DNA from: Ancistrus triradiatus
Lineage: Eukaryota > Chordata > Actinopteri > Siluriformes > Loricariidae
DNA length: 64,000 bases
Assembly (NCBI GenBank): GCA_025084515.1
Contig: JAJAGP010000762.1
Location: forward strand, 1 to 64,000
Direction of reading: 5' to 3'
Shown in pieces: positions 24,660-36,607 of this stretch (positions within the stretch are counted from its first letter, which is position 1; every line of letters begins with the position of its first letter). A program made the translations under genes and the position numbers. The notes under the pieces were generated by a model. It saw only the letters and a program-made list of their open reading frames with translations. It searched no databases and was not told where the DNA came from.

Positions 24660-25745
24660 CAGCAACTTCACACAGATCTATTTTATATATGAGCAATAGA
24701 AAAAAACAAGGGCTAACAATGTAGCTAGTTTAGAAAATCTGACAATGTGGTTATTCACTTTAACAAGAACTTTTCTTTTGTCAGGTCCCATTAAATAGTA
24801 GCAAGTAGTGAAACTGCAGCCATTTTAAAACATAATGTAGTACCAAACAATTTGAGCAGAGTGAAACCAGTCCTGAGATGAAGCTAGTTAGCAGTCTGTA
24901 GCTAGATGTTAGCTGTGTGTAAAAATACATTCACAAATCCTCATGTACAGCAAAAATAGTTAAACATTAAAATACACGAGTGGAAATATGTGCACAGAGT
25001 GAAACACACAGCTAAACATTAGCAAGCTGATAGCTAACTATCTTAGCATTATAGCTAATACACAGATTTTATACCCAGTACTAGGTACATGATAGTTATG
25101 TGGATCTGCTTAATAAATCTTTATTTTAATAAATATGTAATCTTAAGAGTGTTACTATTAGCAGTCTATCATGTGCAAATTGTTGGCTAATTAGCCACTA
25201 ACCAGCCTCCTATCCATGTGTTAACTATAGAATTACAGTTATTGTATATTTCAAAACATTTTACTATTAGTAATAATATAACTAAGGATTTATTGACATA
25301 AATAATTAATCCTATGCTGTAAACTAGCTTCTGACCAGGTTAGACAGCCATCTGTTCATGCTGGCTAGTGCTAACGTCACATTACAGTTAGTTAGAGCTA
25401 GAATCACTTTTAGTATGTTGCTAATAAAGGTGTTTGAAACCACAAAACCAAGTACACACATTCCCAGAAACAGATTTGCTATTTTCTTTCCTCTCAAATA
25501 TCAGTTTTATTCTTATTACATTGTTTCACCTGTGACTCTCACTAGCAAGCATGAGAACTGAGACTGACATTATATTGTTCCAGTGAGCATTCAAAGTACC
25601 CCTGGTCTGCTTGCGCTACCTCAGAACTAGCCCCCTAGACTAGAGGGAACCTGGAAATTAAGGCAGGGGAAGCCTCTGGTTTGAAACAAAACTACAAACA
25701 CTGGGTGTGTCTGATATGGTCCACTCATTTACTCATCATGATATT
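24660..25745. other. Intergenic AT-rich sequence, no feature recognised
   Basis: Many scattered GCTAGTTAGC-like words, but no periodic array and no exon-like frame. Confidence 0.5.
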
Positions 25746-25748
25746 TAT

Positions 25749-25927
25749 GTTTGCAGCATTTAGCAGACGCCCTTATCCAGAGCGACTTACAATTGATGCA
25801 GTCTTACAATCCAAGCAGTTGTGGGTTAAGGGTCTTGCTCAAAAAGCCAACAGTGGCAGCTTGGCATTTGAACCCTGGACCTTCTGGTCCATAGTCCAGT
25901 ACCTTAACCGCTAGGCTACCACAGTCC
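25749..25927 (+). repeat. ~190-bp SINE-like repeat
   Basis: Contains 'gcatttagcagacgccctta', 'ttgtgggttaagggtcttgc', 'caacagtggcagcttggcat' and 'ccttaaccgctaggctacca'. The same unit appears at 31.88, 48.56, 50.83, 56.38 and 58.25 kb (+) and at 30.2, 31.76 and 52.69 kb (-). Confidence 0.85.
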
Positions 25928-26215
25928 ATACAGTGTGTTCTGTGTAGAGTAGCGAAACAAATGAGGGAATTCGGACAGCACTTATGCCGGAAACAAATCG
26001 TCATCACAATCATTATGGGTACCAAAGTAATGTACAGGGAATCGAACCCTACAAAACATCCGACACCTGAAACAGAACACTAATTATGGTAAATAGGGTG
26101 CAATTTCAGACATACCTACAGACAACTAAGATCCGGGGTGTGACCCAGGACATAACCTGCCAGAGAAAATGCACAGTCCAAACCTACAGGCAAACCTCAC
26201 CTTGAAAGAGGTGGT

Positions 26216-26575
26216 ACATGAACCATCATGGCTCAGCAGGTAGAGCATTGCTTTCTAAAGCTGAGCCTACTGCTTCATATATCACTTCTGTTGAGGTGAT
26301 TAGTGTCTCTCAGATTGGGCCGGATTACTGGTTAGGAGTTTCCAACTCCTCTCTCCACTGCACTGGGCAGGAGTCCCTTGTTAAGACGTGCTTGGGAAGA
26401 AGCACTGCACTCACACACCAGCTGTGTGTCTTCCGGATCTCCATGGCTTTCCAAATGTCTACGTTCCCTCAAGTCCAAGTTGCGGGGTCAGTATTAGTGC
26501 AAGGAGACTAGGGGTTTCCCCACATGACATGCTAACAGGAATCACAACCTGCCTACACAACTCTATAAAGGCATG
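26216..26575 (+). repeat. tRNA-derived SINE-like repeat
   Basis: Starts with 'tggctcagcaggtagagcat', close to a tRNA D-arm/A-box. No intact tRNA fold follows, so it is read as a retroposon head and not a tRNA gene. Confidence 0.45.
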
Positions 26576-27029
26576 AATGAGCCAATAATGAAGGCTCAAT
26601 TACACAGCAGGGTGGAGGTTGGTGAACACTTACTGTGAGGTGGTTAATGCCTTCTGACAATGCTTCAATCTGCATCACCGCTCCTTTCGTTATCAGCATC
26701 TGGAAAGTCAAACCATTCAGCAAGCAGCTCTGGATTTAAGAGAATATTTAAAATGTAGTTCAAAATGCAGTTAATGGGGGGATTAAGTGTTGACAAAGCA
26801 TACTGTATGGATGGTCGTGTTAAATTAGGCTGAATGAAATCAAAATCTGGAAATAAAAGTGCATGACAGTTAGCATGTGCATCCTTAAAAGGGTCTTTTA
26901 TGGGATGCAGGGATAAAAGCAAGAAAATTGGGTATGGTAAGCATGCAGGTCAGGTGTTAAATAAATTACCATTTTCCACTTCTCTAATTCAATTAAGGCA
27001 TAGCGGTGTCCGGACTTTGCCTCTTAAGC

Positions 27030-27860
27030 TTCAATGCTAATGACAAGAAGTTTAGAAGTGTGGGATTGCTGCAAAACTCGACACGCAGTTCTTACCACAA
27101 GAGGGCGTGAAAGTTCTTCCCTCACTGCCCCATAAAAAGGCTCTCAGAAGCTACTTTTGGGTAGTGTACCTCTTGGTGAAAGATCGTTGACTGCTAGACA
27201 TGCCTCTACGATGCACTTGAAGACATTTTGCTCAGTAGCCATTGGACTGAGAGAAGCAGAATGGTCGGTTCGACAAATTCTGACCTAGTTGTTAGGAGGT
27301 GTTGGGAGCAGGGGTCCTATGGGGGCACACTCACATGACGAACAGGCTCTGGATGGCCAGGCAGACCACCAGTAGAGAGGATCGTTTGATCTGCCGACAA
27401 GCACAAACAGCTCCTATAGTTTTGTTGTCCTCCATCCAGACAGGAGGCACCTTCACTACACACCCGTCTCTGCCCGGACCATTTCCAGGTGCTTGGCAGA
27501 AGGAAATTTGTTGTCACAGCACCCATGTGTCCTGCCTTTGACAGCCAGCCACCATCGCCTTCGTTTGCAGTGGTGTCATGGACTGCTACGAAGGACTGCT
27601 ACGAACTGGAACCATATCGTCCTTAGCGACAAATCCAGGTTCTGTTTGAGATCTGACGATGGTCGGGTTAGAGTGTGGAGGTCTCATGGTGAGCGCTCCA
27701 ATCCTGCCTTTGCTGTGGAGCGACACTCTGTGTGTGATGATCTGGGGAGCCATCGCATACGACAGTCAGTCAGCCCTTGTAGTGATACGAGGGACACTAA
27801 CAACTCAGCGACATACTGTCAAACCTGTGATGAACTGGAGTCCCATCCAGGGCAGTCTTA
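27030..27860 (+). pseudogene. Tc1-like transposase remnant
   Basis: The plus-strand frame at 27493-27897 includes NWNHIVLSDKSRFCLRSDDG and RVRVWRSHGERSNP, the Tc1 pattern W..V.FSDESRF.....DGR..VWR. Upstream parts occur in other frames. It is interrupted by indels, with no clear terminal repeats. Confidence 0.75.
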
Positions 27861-27899
27861 TGCCTTCGGCCTGTGTTCTCTGGGATTAAAATGTTAATT

Positions 27900-28735
27900 A
27901 AAACGTGGAGAAAAAATTCTAAAAAGGACACAAGAAGCCTTAGGTAACTGTTTATGTGTTGTATATGGTTGATATGCTGGATATGGCATCACTCTGGATT
28001 AATTAAATTAGACAAAGAGCTGGCTTTTAAAAATGGCATTTATGAACAGAGAACTTATTCTAAAGCTCCCTGTCAGAGAGACGCAAGTAAAGGAAATAAA
28101 CCACCAAACTAAGGCTGGGATCTATCTATCTTCCAATTAAAACACAATATTTTCATATTTTCATATAAGGTTGTTTTTCTGAAAACTTGGATACAAAATG
28201 GATCCATTTTCTCTCAAACTCTCCGGATAAAAAGTAGGACATTTAACAACTAATCACTCTTTCAATCGTTTTGTTCATATAAACTCCTTTGCATCCAGTG
28301 GTTTTGAGTCACTCAGTAGATTTCATGCTTAATAAATTCCCTTTCACACATTTCATCTAAATTCTCTCTTTATACCTTAACGTTTGTCTTCACATCCATC
28401 TGTTCAGCTCTTCAACTTTTATTTCTTCTACTTCCATGTTTGCTTTCACACTTTTCTATTCACACCACACTCTTAACTTTTTACTGGTACCAGGAATCCC
28501 TTTTGAACTTTTGGCGGTCAGTCATACTCTTTGGCTTTTTTCAGATTCTTTCTTTTGGGAGTTTCTCACATTCAAAATGTACAGATCCCTCACTATACAC
28601 TAAGGACTGGTCTTCTACAAAGCTCCAACAATTCTGGCAGAGTTTGAGGAAACAGCATTTAACTTTTTAGCTGAAACCACTCAATATGTAAGGACTTGAA
28701 TGTTGACCTAACAAAAGAAGGAACCAGTATCACAG
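27900..28735. other. Intergenic, no feature recognised
   Basis: AT-rich sequence just beyond the ppfibp2 polyadenylation signal. No exon or named repeat. Confidence 0.5.
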
Positions 28736-28743
28736 TGATGAGG

Positions 28744-28749
28744 TTTATT
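28744..28749 (-). terminator. ppfibp2: Probable ppfibp2 polyadenylation signal
   Basis: AATAAA on the minus strand, about 410 bases downstream of the ppfibp2 stop codon and the only canonical hexamer I noticed in that stretch. It would define a 3' UTR of roughly 430 bases. Confidence 0.5.
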
Positions 28750-29082
28750 GATTGCTTTTCATTACTTTATGTATTTACAAATACATACAGGGCTTCTCAC
28801 ATCCTATGTCTAGTAAAACATTAGTGTATAAAGTCTGTATATTAAAACCGCCTGCATGTTTAGTCGAATTTACCACGATAAATATTAAATAAACGTGCAA
28901 ATATTGCACAATCCCCTGTTTGCAGACAGCAGAAATAACAGTATGCGTTAAAGAGTATAAAATGGAAGAAAGTATTCAAATATTTCAGAGAAAATCATTT
29001 TGCTAAAGTCACAGTTCAGATGTGTGAAGGATGCTGGGTATGAGTGGATGGCACGTAATGAGAGGGGTGCAGTTTGGCCGAG

Positions 29083-29152
29083 GTGATGGGACGGGATGGG
29101 ATGGGATGGGACGGGACGGGATGGGATGGGATGGGATGGGATGGGTGGGGCG
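29083..29152. repeat. GGGAT/GGGAC pentanucleotide minisatellite in the ppfibp2 3' UTR
   Basis: About 13 units of GGGAT or GGGAC on +, ending a few bases past the ppfibp2 stop codon. In the transcript it is a C-rich ATCCC/GTCCC tract. The plus strand has repeated GGG runs. Confidence 0.85.
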
Positions 29153-29158
29153 GGTAGT

Positions 29159-29357
29159 TTAGTTTAATCCCTGCGTAGGCCAAACCTGCTCCCTCTTCTC
29201 AGAGTCCTGCACCTGCACCCCTGTGTTGGGCCTCTGAGTCCCACCGAGCAGAGCCAGAGCTTGAGCAGAGTCCAGGGGGCAGATGTAGTCACCGTGGTCA
29301 CCAGGGCGCTTCTTTCTGAGCTGGCTGAAATTGGAGAATCCGAGTTTCCTTGGCTGT

Positions 29358-29403
<46 letters not shown>

Positions 29404-32400
29404 ATTGGTTACTACACTCTGCTCATGATCATTATTGAGTTGACATTTGATGAAGACAGTCCTTTTTTTATTTTGGAGGTGTGAACAATGCACAACAATG
29501 TACATTTTCTTGTATAAGTTTTTTAACAAATTTAGAACGGTAAACAAAATGCTCTATTGCATCTTCACCAAATCTTAAATAACCAAGTAAAAGCATTTCT
29601 TTTTTTATTTCTGAAGAATAACTATCCAAAATAACGTGTGCTTTTCTTGTATACAAAAATTAAACAAATCTTTAGTTTAAATGAATCTTTAGTCCCCTGA
29701 ATATTTAGTTAGAAGAAATTAGGGAGTTTGAACGGGCTGTGTCTGTGAGCATCATGTACGACTGCACCATCTGCTGTTCAAAAAATGCAACTGCATTAGA
29801 TGGCGTAATAAGTAAGGTGGAATAAACAAGAATGCATAATGGTCCTATTTTTGTGACGGATCGTTACACCCCTATTGATTACAAAGGTGATCACGTGCTA
29901 TAAAAAAGGCAGAGGAGAATGCATCTATGTAACATTTCCTGTGTTAAAGAAGCAATTACTGACCAGGAGTTTGTGAGCTAATATAGTAAACTGTTGGGTC
30001 AATGTGTGGAATCCCAAAAGCATGTTTCGTTTATTATCAATATAAAAAAAGACCAAGACTTTTTAGTCTACTATTTATTATTAAGATTGTTTTGAGACCA
30101 AACCACTACTGGATCATGTAGAAATGCCAAAAAACACAAGTGTAGTCCCAAAAGCATGATTTGATCATTTTCTAAAGGGATTGAGGGATTACTGGAACAA
30201 TTAGGGACTGTGTTTAAGGTACTGGACTATGTTCCAGGGTTCAAATCCCACCTCTGCCAAGCTGGCACTTTTGGCTCATTGAGCAACACCCTTAACCCAC
30301 AACAGATTGGATGTCATAATATTTCATTTCATTTTAATTAGATACCTTGGTTATGACTTACATATAACATCTACACCACCCAAGGAGGATGGGTCCCTTT
30401 CTGAGTCTTGGTCCTCCCAAGGTTTCTTTCTAGGGAGTTTTCCCTTGCCCCTAGGCTTGCTCAATTTGGGATTTCCCTTATAAATTAGAAGATGATCTAA
30501 AATTGTAAAGCTGCTTTGAGACAATGCTCCATTGTAAAAAGCGCTACAGAAACAAAGCTGGCTTGCTTTATATACTCCACCCTTGCCTTATTACTGGAAT
30601 CACCTGTCCCTCACACATTACACTCTGCCTTCTTCAGTGAAACTGAAAAGGTTTCCTGTAAAAGTGGTCAGCTCCATAAAGCCTGCCTGTGCTGAGTAAG
30701 ACCAGAAAGGAATCAGTAAAATCCCAAAAGCACATTCCCTACACGCAGACCTTGGTGAAACGTCACTGAATGAACACTTGCTGAAAGTGCAACTGGGTGT
30801 GTCTAATGATTGTGTGACGAACAGTGTGTGTGTTCAGAGTGTGTATTCAAACATTTTGCTTACACTTTGACTATATGTATTATATCAGAGTGAGAACATT
30901 GACACTGTACTCAACCTGCTCTGGTATAAAAGTATTTTTAGCCTAGCAGTCAAGGTGTGGGACGTCCAGGGCTTAAGTCCTAGCATTACAAAGCTTCCAT
31001 CGTTGGGTCTATGAGCATGAGCCTTAACCCAAAGTTGCTAAATGCTGATGGGAGAAACTTCCAGAAAGTCAACCATCACTTCAGCACCAATCTGGGATTA
31101 ACAGCAGAGTGGCCAGTCAGAGGCCTCTGCTCAGTAAAAGACACATGAAAGTCTGGCCTGGAATTTGCCAAAAAAGGCACCTCAGACTGTGAGAAACAAC
31201 ATTCTCCAATTTCACCTGGAAAAACCTCTGTAGAAAGTAATGAGTACACAAAAGCAAACACTATAATGCCCTGTCACTGATTCATGTTTAATAGAAACCT
31301 GTGAGCTTTGGAAGATGATTAACAAAAAGGAAATGAAGGACTGCAGTACCCTAACTTTAGCTGTAGTAGACAGCGGCGAGTAGTTCGGTGACTCCATGTA
31401 CTCGCGCTTCTCCAGCTGAGCCTGAGTTCCCACCAGAGAGCCAAAGTTGGTATTGAGGTGTCGCCTGAGGAGAGTCTTCTGAGGAGGAATGTTCAGCAGC
31501 ATCGCCAGCGTGTCCGAATTAAAACGGGGTTCCAGAATCTGGGAATTAAAAAAAAAACACATTACACACATTTCTCCGAAACTGCTTTTTATTTAGCCAT
31601 ACTTAGTTCATTCATTGTGGCTTGCAGACTGCTATTGTAAACGTCCTTGAAACAAATGGATAAAGACAGATAAAATATTTTTGTGGGTGCCGTGAAGGAT
31701 CCAGACACATGTAACTCTCACCTGGCTAATCATAAGATACAATTACATATCCTATTTATGGACTGTGGTAGCCTAGCGGTTAAGGTACTGGACTATGGAC
31801 CCCAGGGTTCAAATCCCACCTCTGCCAAGCTGACACTGTTGGCTCCTTGAGCAAACCCAAGATTGTATCAGTTGTAAGTCGCAACTGACACAACCTTACA
31901 ATCCAAGCAATTGTGGGTTAAGGGTCTTACTCAAGGACCCAACAGTGGCAGCTTGACAGAGGTGGGATTTGAACCCTGGACTTCTGGTCCATAGTCCAGT
32001 ACCTTAACCGCTAGGAAAAGGGAAAAGGGAAGTCTTATTGAATGTAAAATCGATAATTGTGAGAAATTGAATCATGAACTCAGTATCGTGAATCAGATCG
32101 TGAGCAGACTGTATCATTGCACTCCTAGTCTAGAGCCATTCCCAGAATTCACTGGGCACAGGTTAGAAATAAGGAATAAAGTGCACAACATGGGCTATAC
32201 TGCTACAGAAAATCAGCAAGATATATGGAAGTCAATAAGGGCTTTAAATGTCACAAAAGGACCAGACACAGGCTTGATTATAGGGATTATTGCATTAAGC
32301 AATACTTCTCCGGGACAGGCTCCAGAACCTCAGAGACCCTGACCATTAAAAACCAGCTTAAAAAATTAAAAAATGCACAAGGTCTGCTAATATTATAATA

Positions 32401-34421
32401 CTGATTAAAATATATTATGACAGATATAATATTTTTCCACCACTAAAGCCCCACCTGGCCTGTTTAAAGTGGTATAATCATAATGAAAACAAACAATCCA
32501 ATGTATGAATGTGTACAGATCATGTGTTTCTCACTATAAGGCCCCCGTGCACACCACTGCCCCTCAGGTTGGGCGCATATTCGGCCAGATCCACCGAGCG
32601 CAGCCACTCCATCACGCGGTGGTTGGACCACTGAACCACCTCAGAGGGCGATGTCTGGGTCTGAGACTGGGAGAAAGATATAAATTAGAAGAGCTAACAA
32701 GAAGAACACGAGAACATATTGTTAAAGGATTCATAGTTCCCAGTTGATGGCGTCATTGGTAACAATGAGTAAAAACCATAACCTTAGGTAAATGCAGTGG
32801 GGAACCCTCAGAGCCTTCTAGGTCTTCAGAGAGGACCTAAGATTTTTGGAACCAACAATTATCTTACTATATCAAGTTTTTATTTTATTTTAATTTCACT
32901 GAACCATGCTGCTTCTCCAGCACTTTATCCAGCCCAGGGTTTGAACCCAGGCTCTCAGGAACTACTGTTTTCAGCAGCTGGCTCTTTCAGCTGAGCCACA
33001 AGATCTGCTGCTGTCTTTAATGATGGTATTATTGTTTGTTTTTTAACAAAAATGAAAGATTTAATTTCTTTCATATGTTTAGTATGAGGCGACGCTTATT
33101 AATCGCAGACATTTTCTAAACTTTTTTTATACCCATCTTTACCAAGGACGCCAACCGTTTAATACAAACGGAACCTTATTTAAGAATTATTTAAGTATTA
33201 ATATGTAGCCTTTAATTTGCCATTGAACCTTTCGAAAGAATGAACTCTGCCATTTTTTATTTGTCGTGATTCATTTAACGTGCAACATTCAGTCACCATG
33301 TATTAAAAAGAAAAGTCTTTCTCATACAATACTGTGCAAAAGTCTTAGGCCACCATTACATTTTTTAGTGATGGTACAGTGACCATATATAATTAGTCTC
33401 AATCTCTCTATTAAGACACAAACAGACAGTGCAGAAAATATGTGGCACCCTGCATTGCCAAATGCTGCTACTGCTCACTAAATCCTTGCCATTGTAGCCT
33501 ATAGAAGCTGATTTTTCAGGTTTTTTTTAAATGGCACACAAATGTCCTGCATTGTCTGGTTATATTCCAATAAAGAGACTGAGAAATAATGATATACAAT
33601 TGATAAAACAAATCTAGTGATGGTCTAAGACTTTTGCACACCACATCTCTCAGTACAGAAATCTCTCCTCTTTTCTTCCTGATAAAGCCTGACACCTGCT
33701 TTAACTGACCTCATCTCCAGGTCTCCTCTTCAGACAGTTTGGGTTGAACTTGTTCACATAAAGCACATGGATGGCACATTTAATGCTGAGATGATGCAGC
33801 TGGCTGCTCACTTTAAGAAGCAGTAGGTCATTCTGACAAGGCAGAGCAGTATTAATCAGATGCCCCCCACAAAAAGCACGAAATTAGACAGCAATCAGAC
33901 AGTCAGTATGAAACTGTTTACCACAGTTAGGTACTGAAGCACCCTGCCATCCACACGCCCTTCATGGAACTGGTCTTTATATTGTGGTAAACCAATATCA
34001 TCCAGCCATCCTGTATAAGCATGTAGAAATATATAATATTATAACATAGCATATAACAAGCATATCATATTAAATAATCTGCACGATTTATAGCAGGGTC
34101 CGAGTTCTCCACCAACACTGGGTTTTATTTAAGCAATAAAACACGACAGGGGAGTTTGTTAGAGCGAAAAACATCGTGGCTGTGATTTGGTCGCAGGCAC
34201 GAGCCGTAGATGAATCCAGTCATGATGTTATTCACAATAACACGACCTCGTGTGGTCTATTGCTTTTATACTACATTTTAGTATAAAATAACAACAAAAT
34301 AAAGATAAAAAATAAATAAAAGAAGCCCGAATTCCATACTGAATATCCTTCCGCCAAAAAGTAGGTCCACACGGTAACAATTCCCTTCCCTACCTCAGCA
34401 CTACAGCACGGGGCCGGTTTG

Positions 34422-34476
<55 letters not shown>

Positions 34477-36607
34477 AAGTGAAGAGCGCCGGGTATCTGA
34501 AGGTTGTGACTTCACTTTACTTATTTAAAGCGTCTCAAAACACCGCTGAGTGTTCAGACAAGGTTGCTGTTATTGACACAATGGTCGCTAGATGGCGCTC
34601 TTGGCAAAAAGCAAATACATCGGTTACAACCGTGGTTCTCAAACTATTCAGATCGCCCATTATCAAACCAAACCCTCCAACTACCACCTATGAATCTCAT
34701 TACAGAAGCACATGCACCACACACACCTGTACACAGTAGGCATTTTGAGTCTACAAGTTTATCCTTCAAACCTGCATGTTTTAGTGCTCACATCTTCTTA
34801 GATGTGCTGGTTTCATGAGCTTATTGCTGGGAATTTCAGAGCACACAAAACACTGTGGTCTTGGTTCTTCCTCTGTCCCACTACAGGTGAATCCCAAACT
34901 TAAACTTTCGTCGTACCATCTCATAGTGCCTTTTCGGAGCTTGCTAACACTAACAGTGCTGTCTGTGTCTAAATTAGCATCGGCTAATGCGAGGGCAAGC
35001 AATGAATTAACTTTATCTTCAACTAATTCAGCAGGAGTGTTGGATATACCAGTTTTGCTCCTGGCATGTGCACCCTTCAGATGTTAACGTAGTTTATTTA
35101 AGGCATTCATACTGTATCTTACTGTTGTCAAGACTTACTCATAACGTCTTGGAAAATTAGAAATTTGGGAAGCAGTTAGCGCAGTTAGCAGTTAGCTCAT
35201 GTGGTGTTTTTTCAACACAAAACAAATAAATTTTATTAGAATAAAATGAGGTCTGAAACATGTAATTTCACATACATGTTAGGTTTTTAAGTATATTTTC
35301 CAAGGTAATCTGGTGTACCATCAGTGGTACAAGTACCACAGTTTGAGAACCACTGGGTTACAAGATCAACTTGCTTTCGTTTATCGCCTATAACACTACC
35401 AAGTAAAGTTAGTCTGAAATACAAAGTGTAAATAAGCGAAAAAGGGACTAAAACTAAAAATTAAAGTCATTCAGAATTACACTATAGAATGTAGTTATTC
35501 AATAGGGCAGTTTCGTTACTTATACGTTATATGTTCGTGTGCATAAAACGTGTTACTCGGCAATGTGCTTTGGTGTGAAAAAGCTGTGCTGGTATCACAA
35601 TTATCATCACGGTCAGAACTCTCCTCAACCAATCAGATTATAAGGTCAGAACTAACTGTTGTACAATTCCTTATGTACCACAACAACATACCCTTTTCCC
35701 AGTTAATGCTTTAAATTCATCTATAAATGAAGAATAGAATTAAGCCAGAGTTTTGAACATGTTTCATACACAGTCATGCACAATTCAAACGTCCTGACTG
35801 ACTCACGTGTGACCCAGATGTGGTCCAGTTCTGCAGATTTCTCATGCTGCCTGGTGGTGAATGAGTGCAGGGCGAGCTGCAGCTTCTTCTTATGCAATGG
35901 GTGCTTTATCCCCAGCTCCTAATGAACCAAGGGCATCATTACAATCAGCTCCACAAGTGTCGAAATAATGGGTGACAATAATTCTCACAATTTTCTCACT
36001 GGTGTCAGTAAACTACTTAATCACAAAAAAACCCCCCTTTTTTTTGGCTGGACGACTTTAAAAAGATACAAGGATCTGAGAAAATTAACTTGGATGCCAA
36101 ACTGGTTGGTACATCGACTTTCCCATGGATATGTAGACGTATTGCCAACATTTAATGTTATGGTAAACTGTTTGAATCGGTAAGTGTTATGGCAGGTGTG
36201 GCAACAGGTGTGATGGTCAGGATGATGGGTTACCCAGAGTAAAACCATGGACCTACAAACTCTACACAAGGTCGGGATTGAACTGGGGATTTTTGGACCG
36301 TGTGGCGACCATGCCACCTGACAGGTGTGATGTATGATGACAAGTTATGACTGGTAATATGGCAGATGTGATGTATAATGACAAATGTGATGACGTGTGA
36401 TATGTGATAGCAGGTAAGTTGGAGCATGTGATACGTCAGGGTGGATTCTGTACCTTTTCGATGTCGTGTGGGGAGGCTGAGAGAAGAGTCTGTCCACTGT
36501 TCACCCACTGCCGGGCCATGGGGATGTACTGGCCCAGCCCGCTATCCTCCAGCCATCCACACACTTGGTCACATGACCACTTTGAGAAAGGAGTATTGTT
36601 CATGTCC
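29159..36607 (-). CDS. ppfibp2: ppfibp2 exons encoding the three SAM domains and C-terminus
   Basis: SAM1: exons 36607-36454 and 35918-35807, from PFSKWSCDQVCGWLEDSGLG to LGIKHPLHKKKLQLAL. SAM2: 34010-33922 and 33832-33710, from RWLDDIGLPQYKDQF to LKVSSQLHHLSIKCAIHVL. SAM3: 32666-32535 and 31538-31350, from VVQWSNHRVMEWLRSVDLAE to LLNIPPQKTLLRRHL. The final exon 29353-29159 adds PRKLGFSNFSQLRKK and stops with TAA. These exons have intact frames, consensus splice sites and near-identity to the vertebrate family, consistent with strong constraint. SAM domains of liprins mediate homo- and heteromeric binding. Confidence 0.95.

Noticed and set aside
26216..26260. tRNA gene
   Set aside because: Only the D-arm-like part is present; no anticodon and T-arm at the right spacing, so it is a SINE head.
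29164..29547. 127-residue minus-strand frame with a Ser-Leu run
   Set aside because: The run is the CT microsatellite, and the rest reads the last ppfibp2 exon in the wrong frame.
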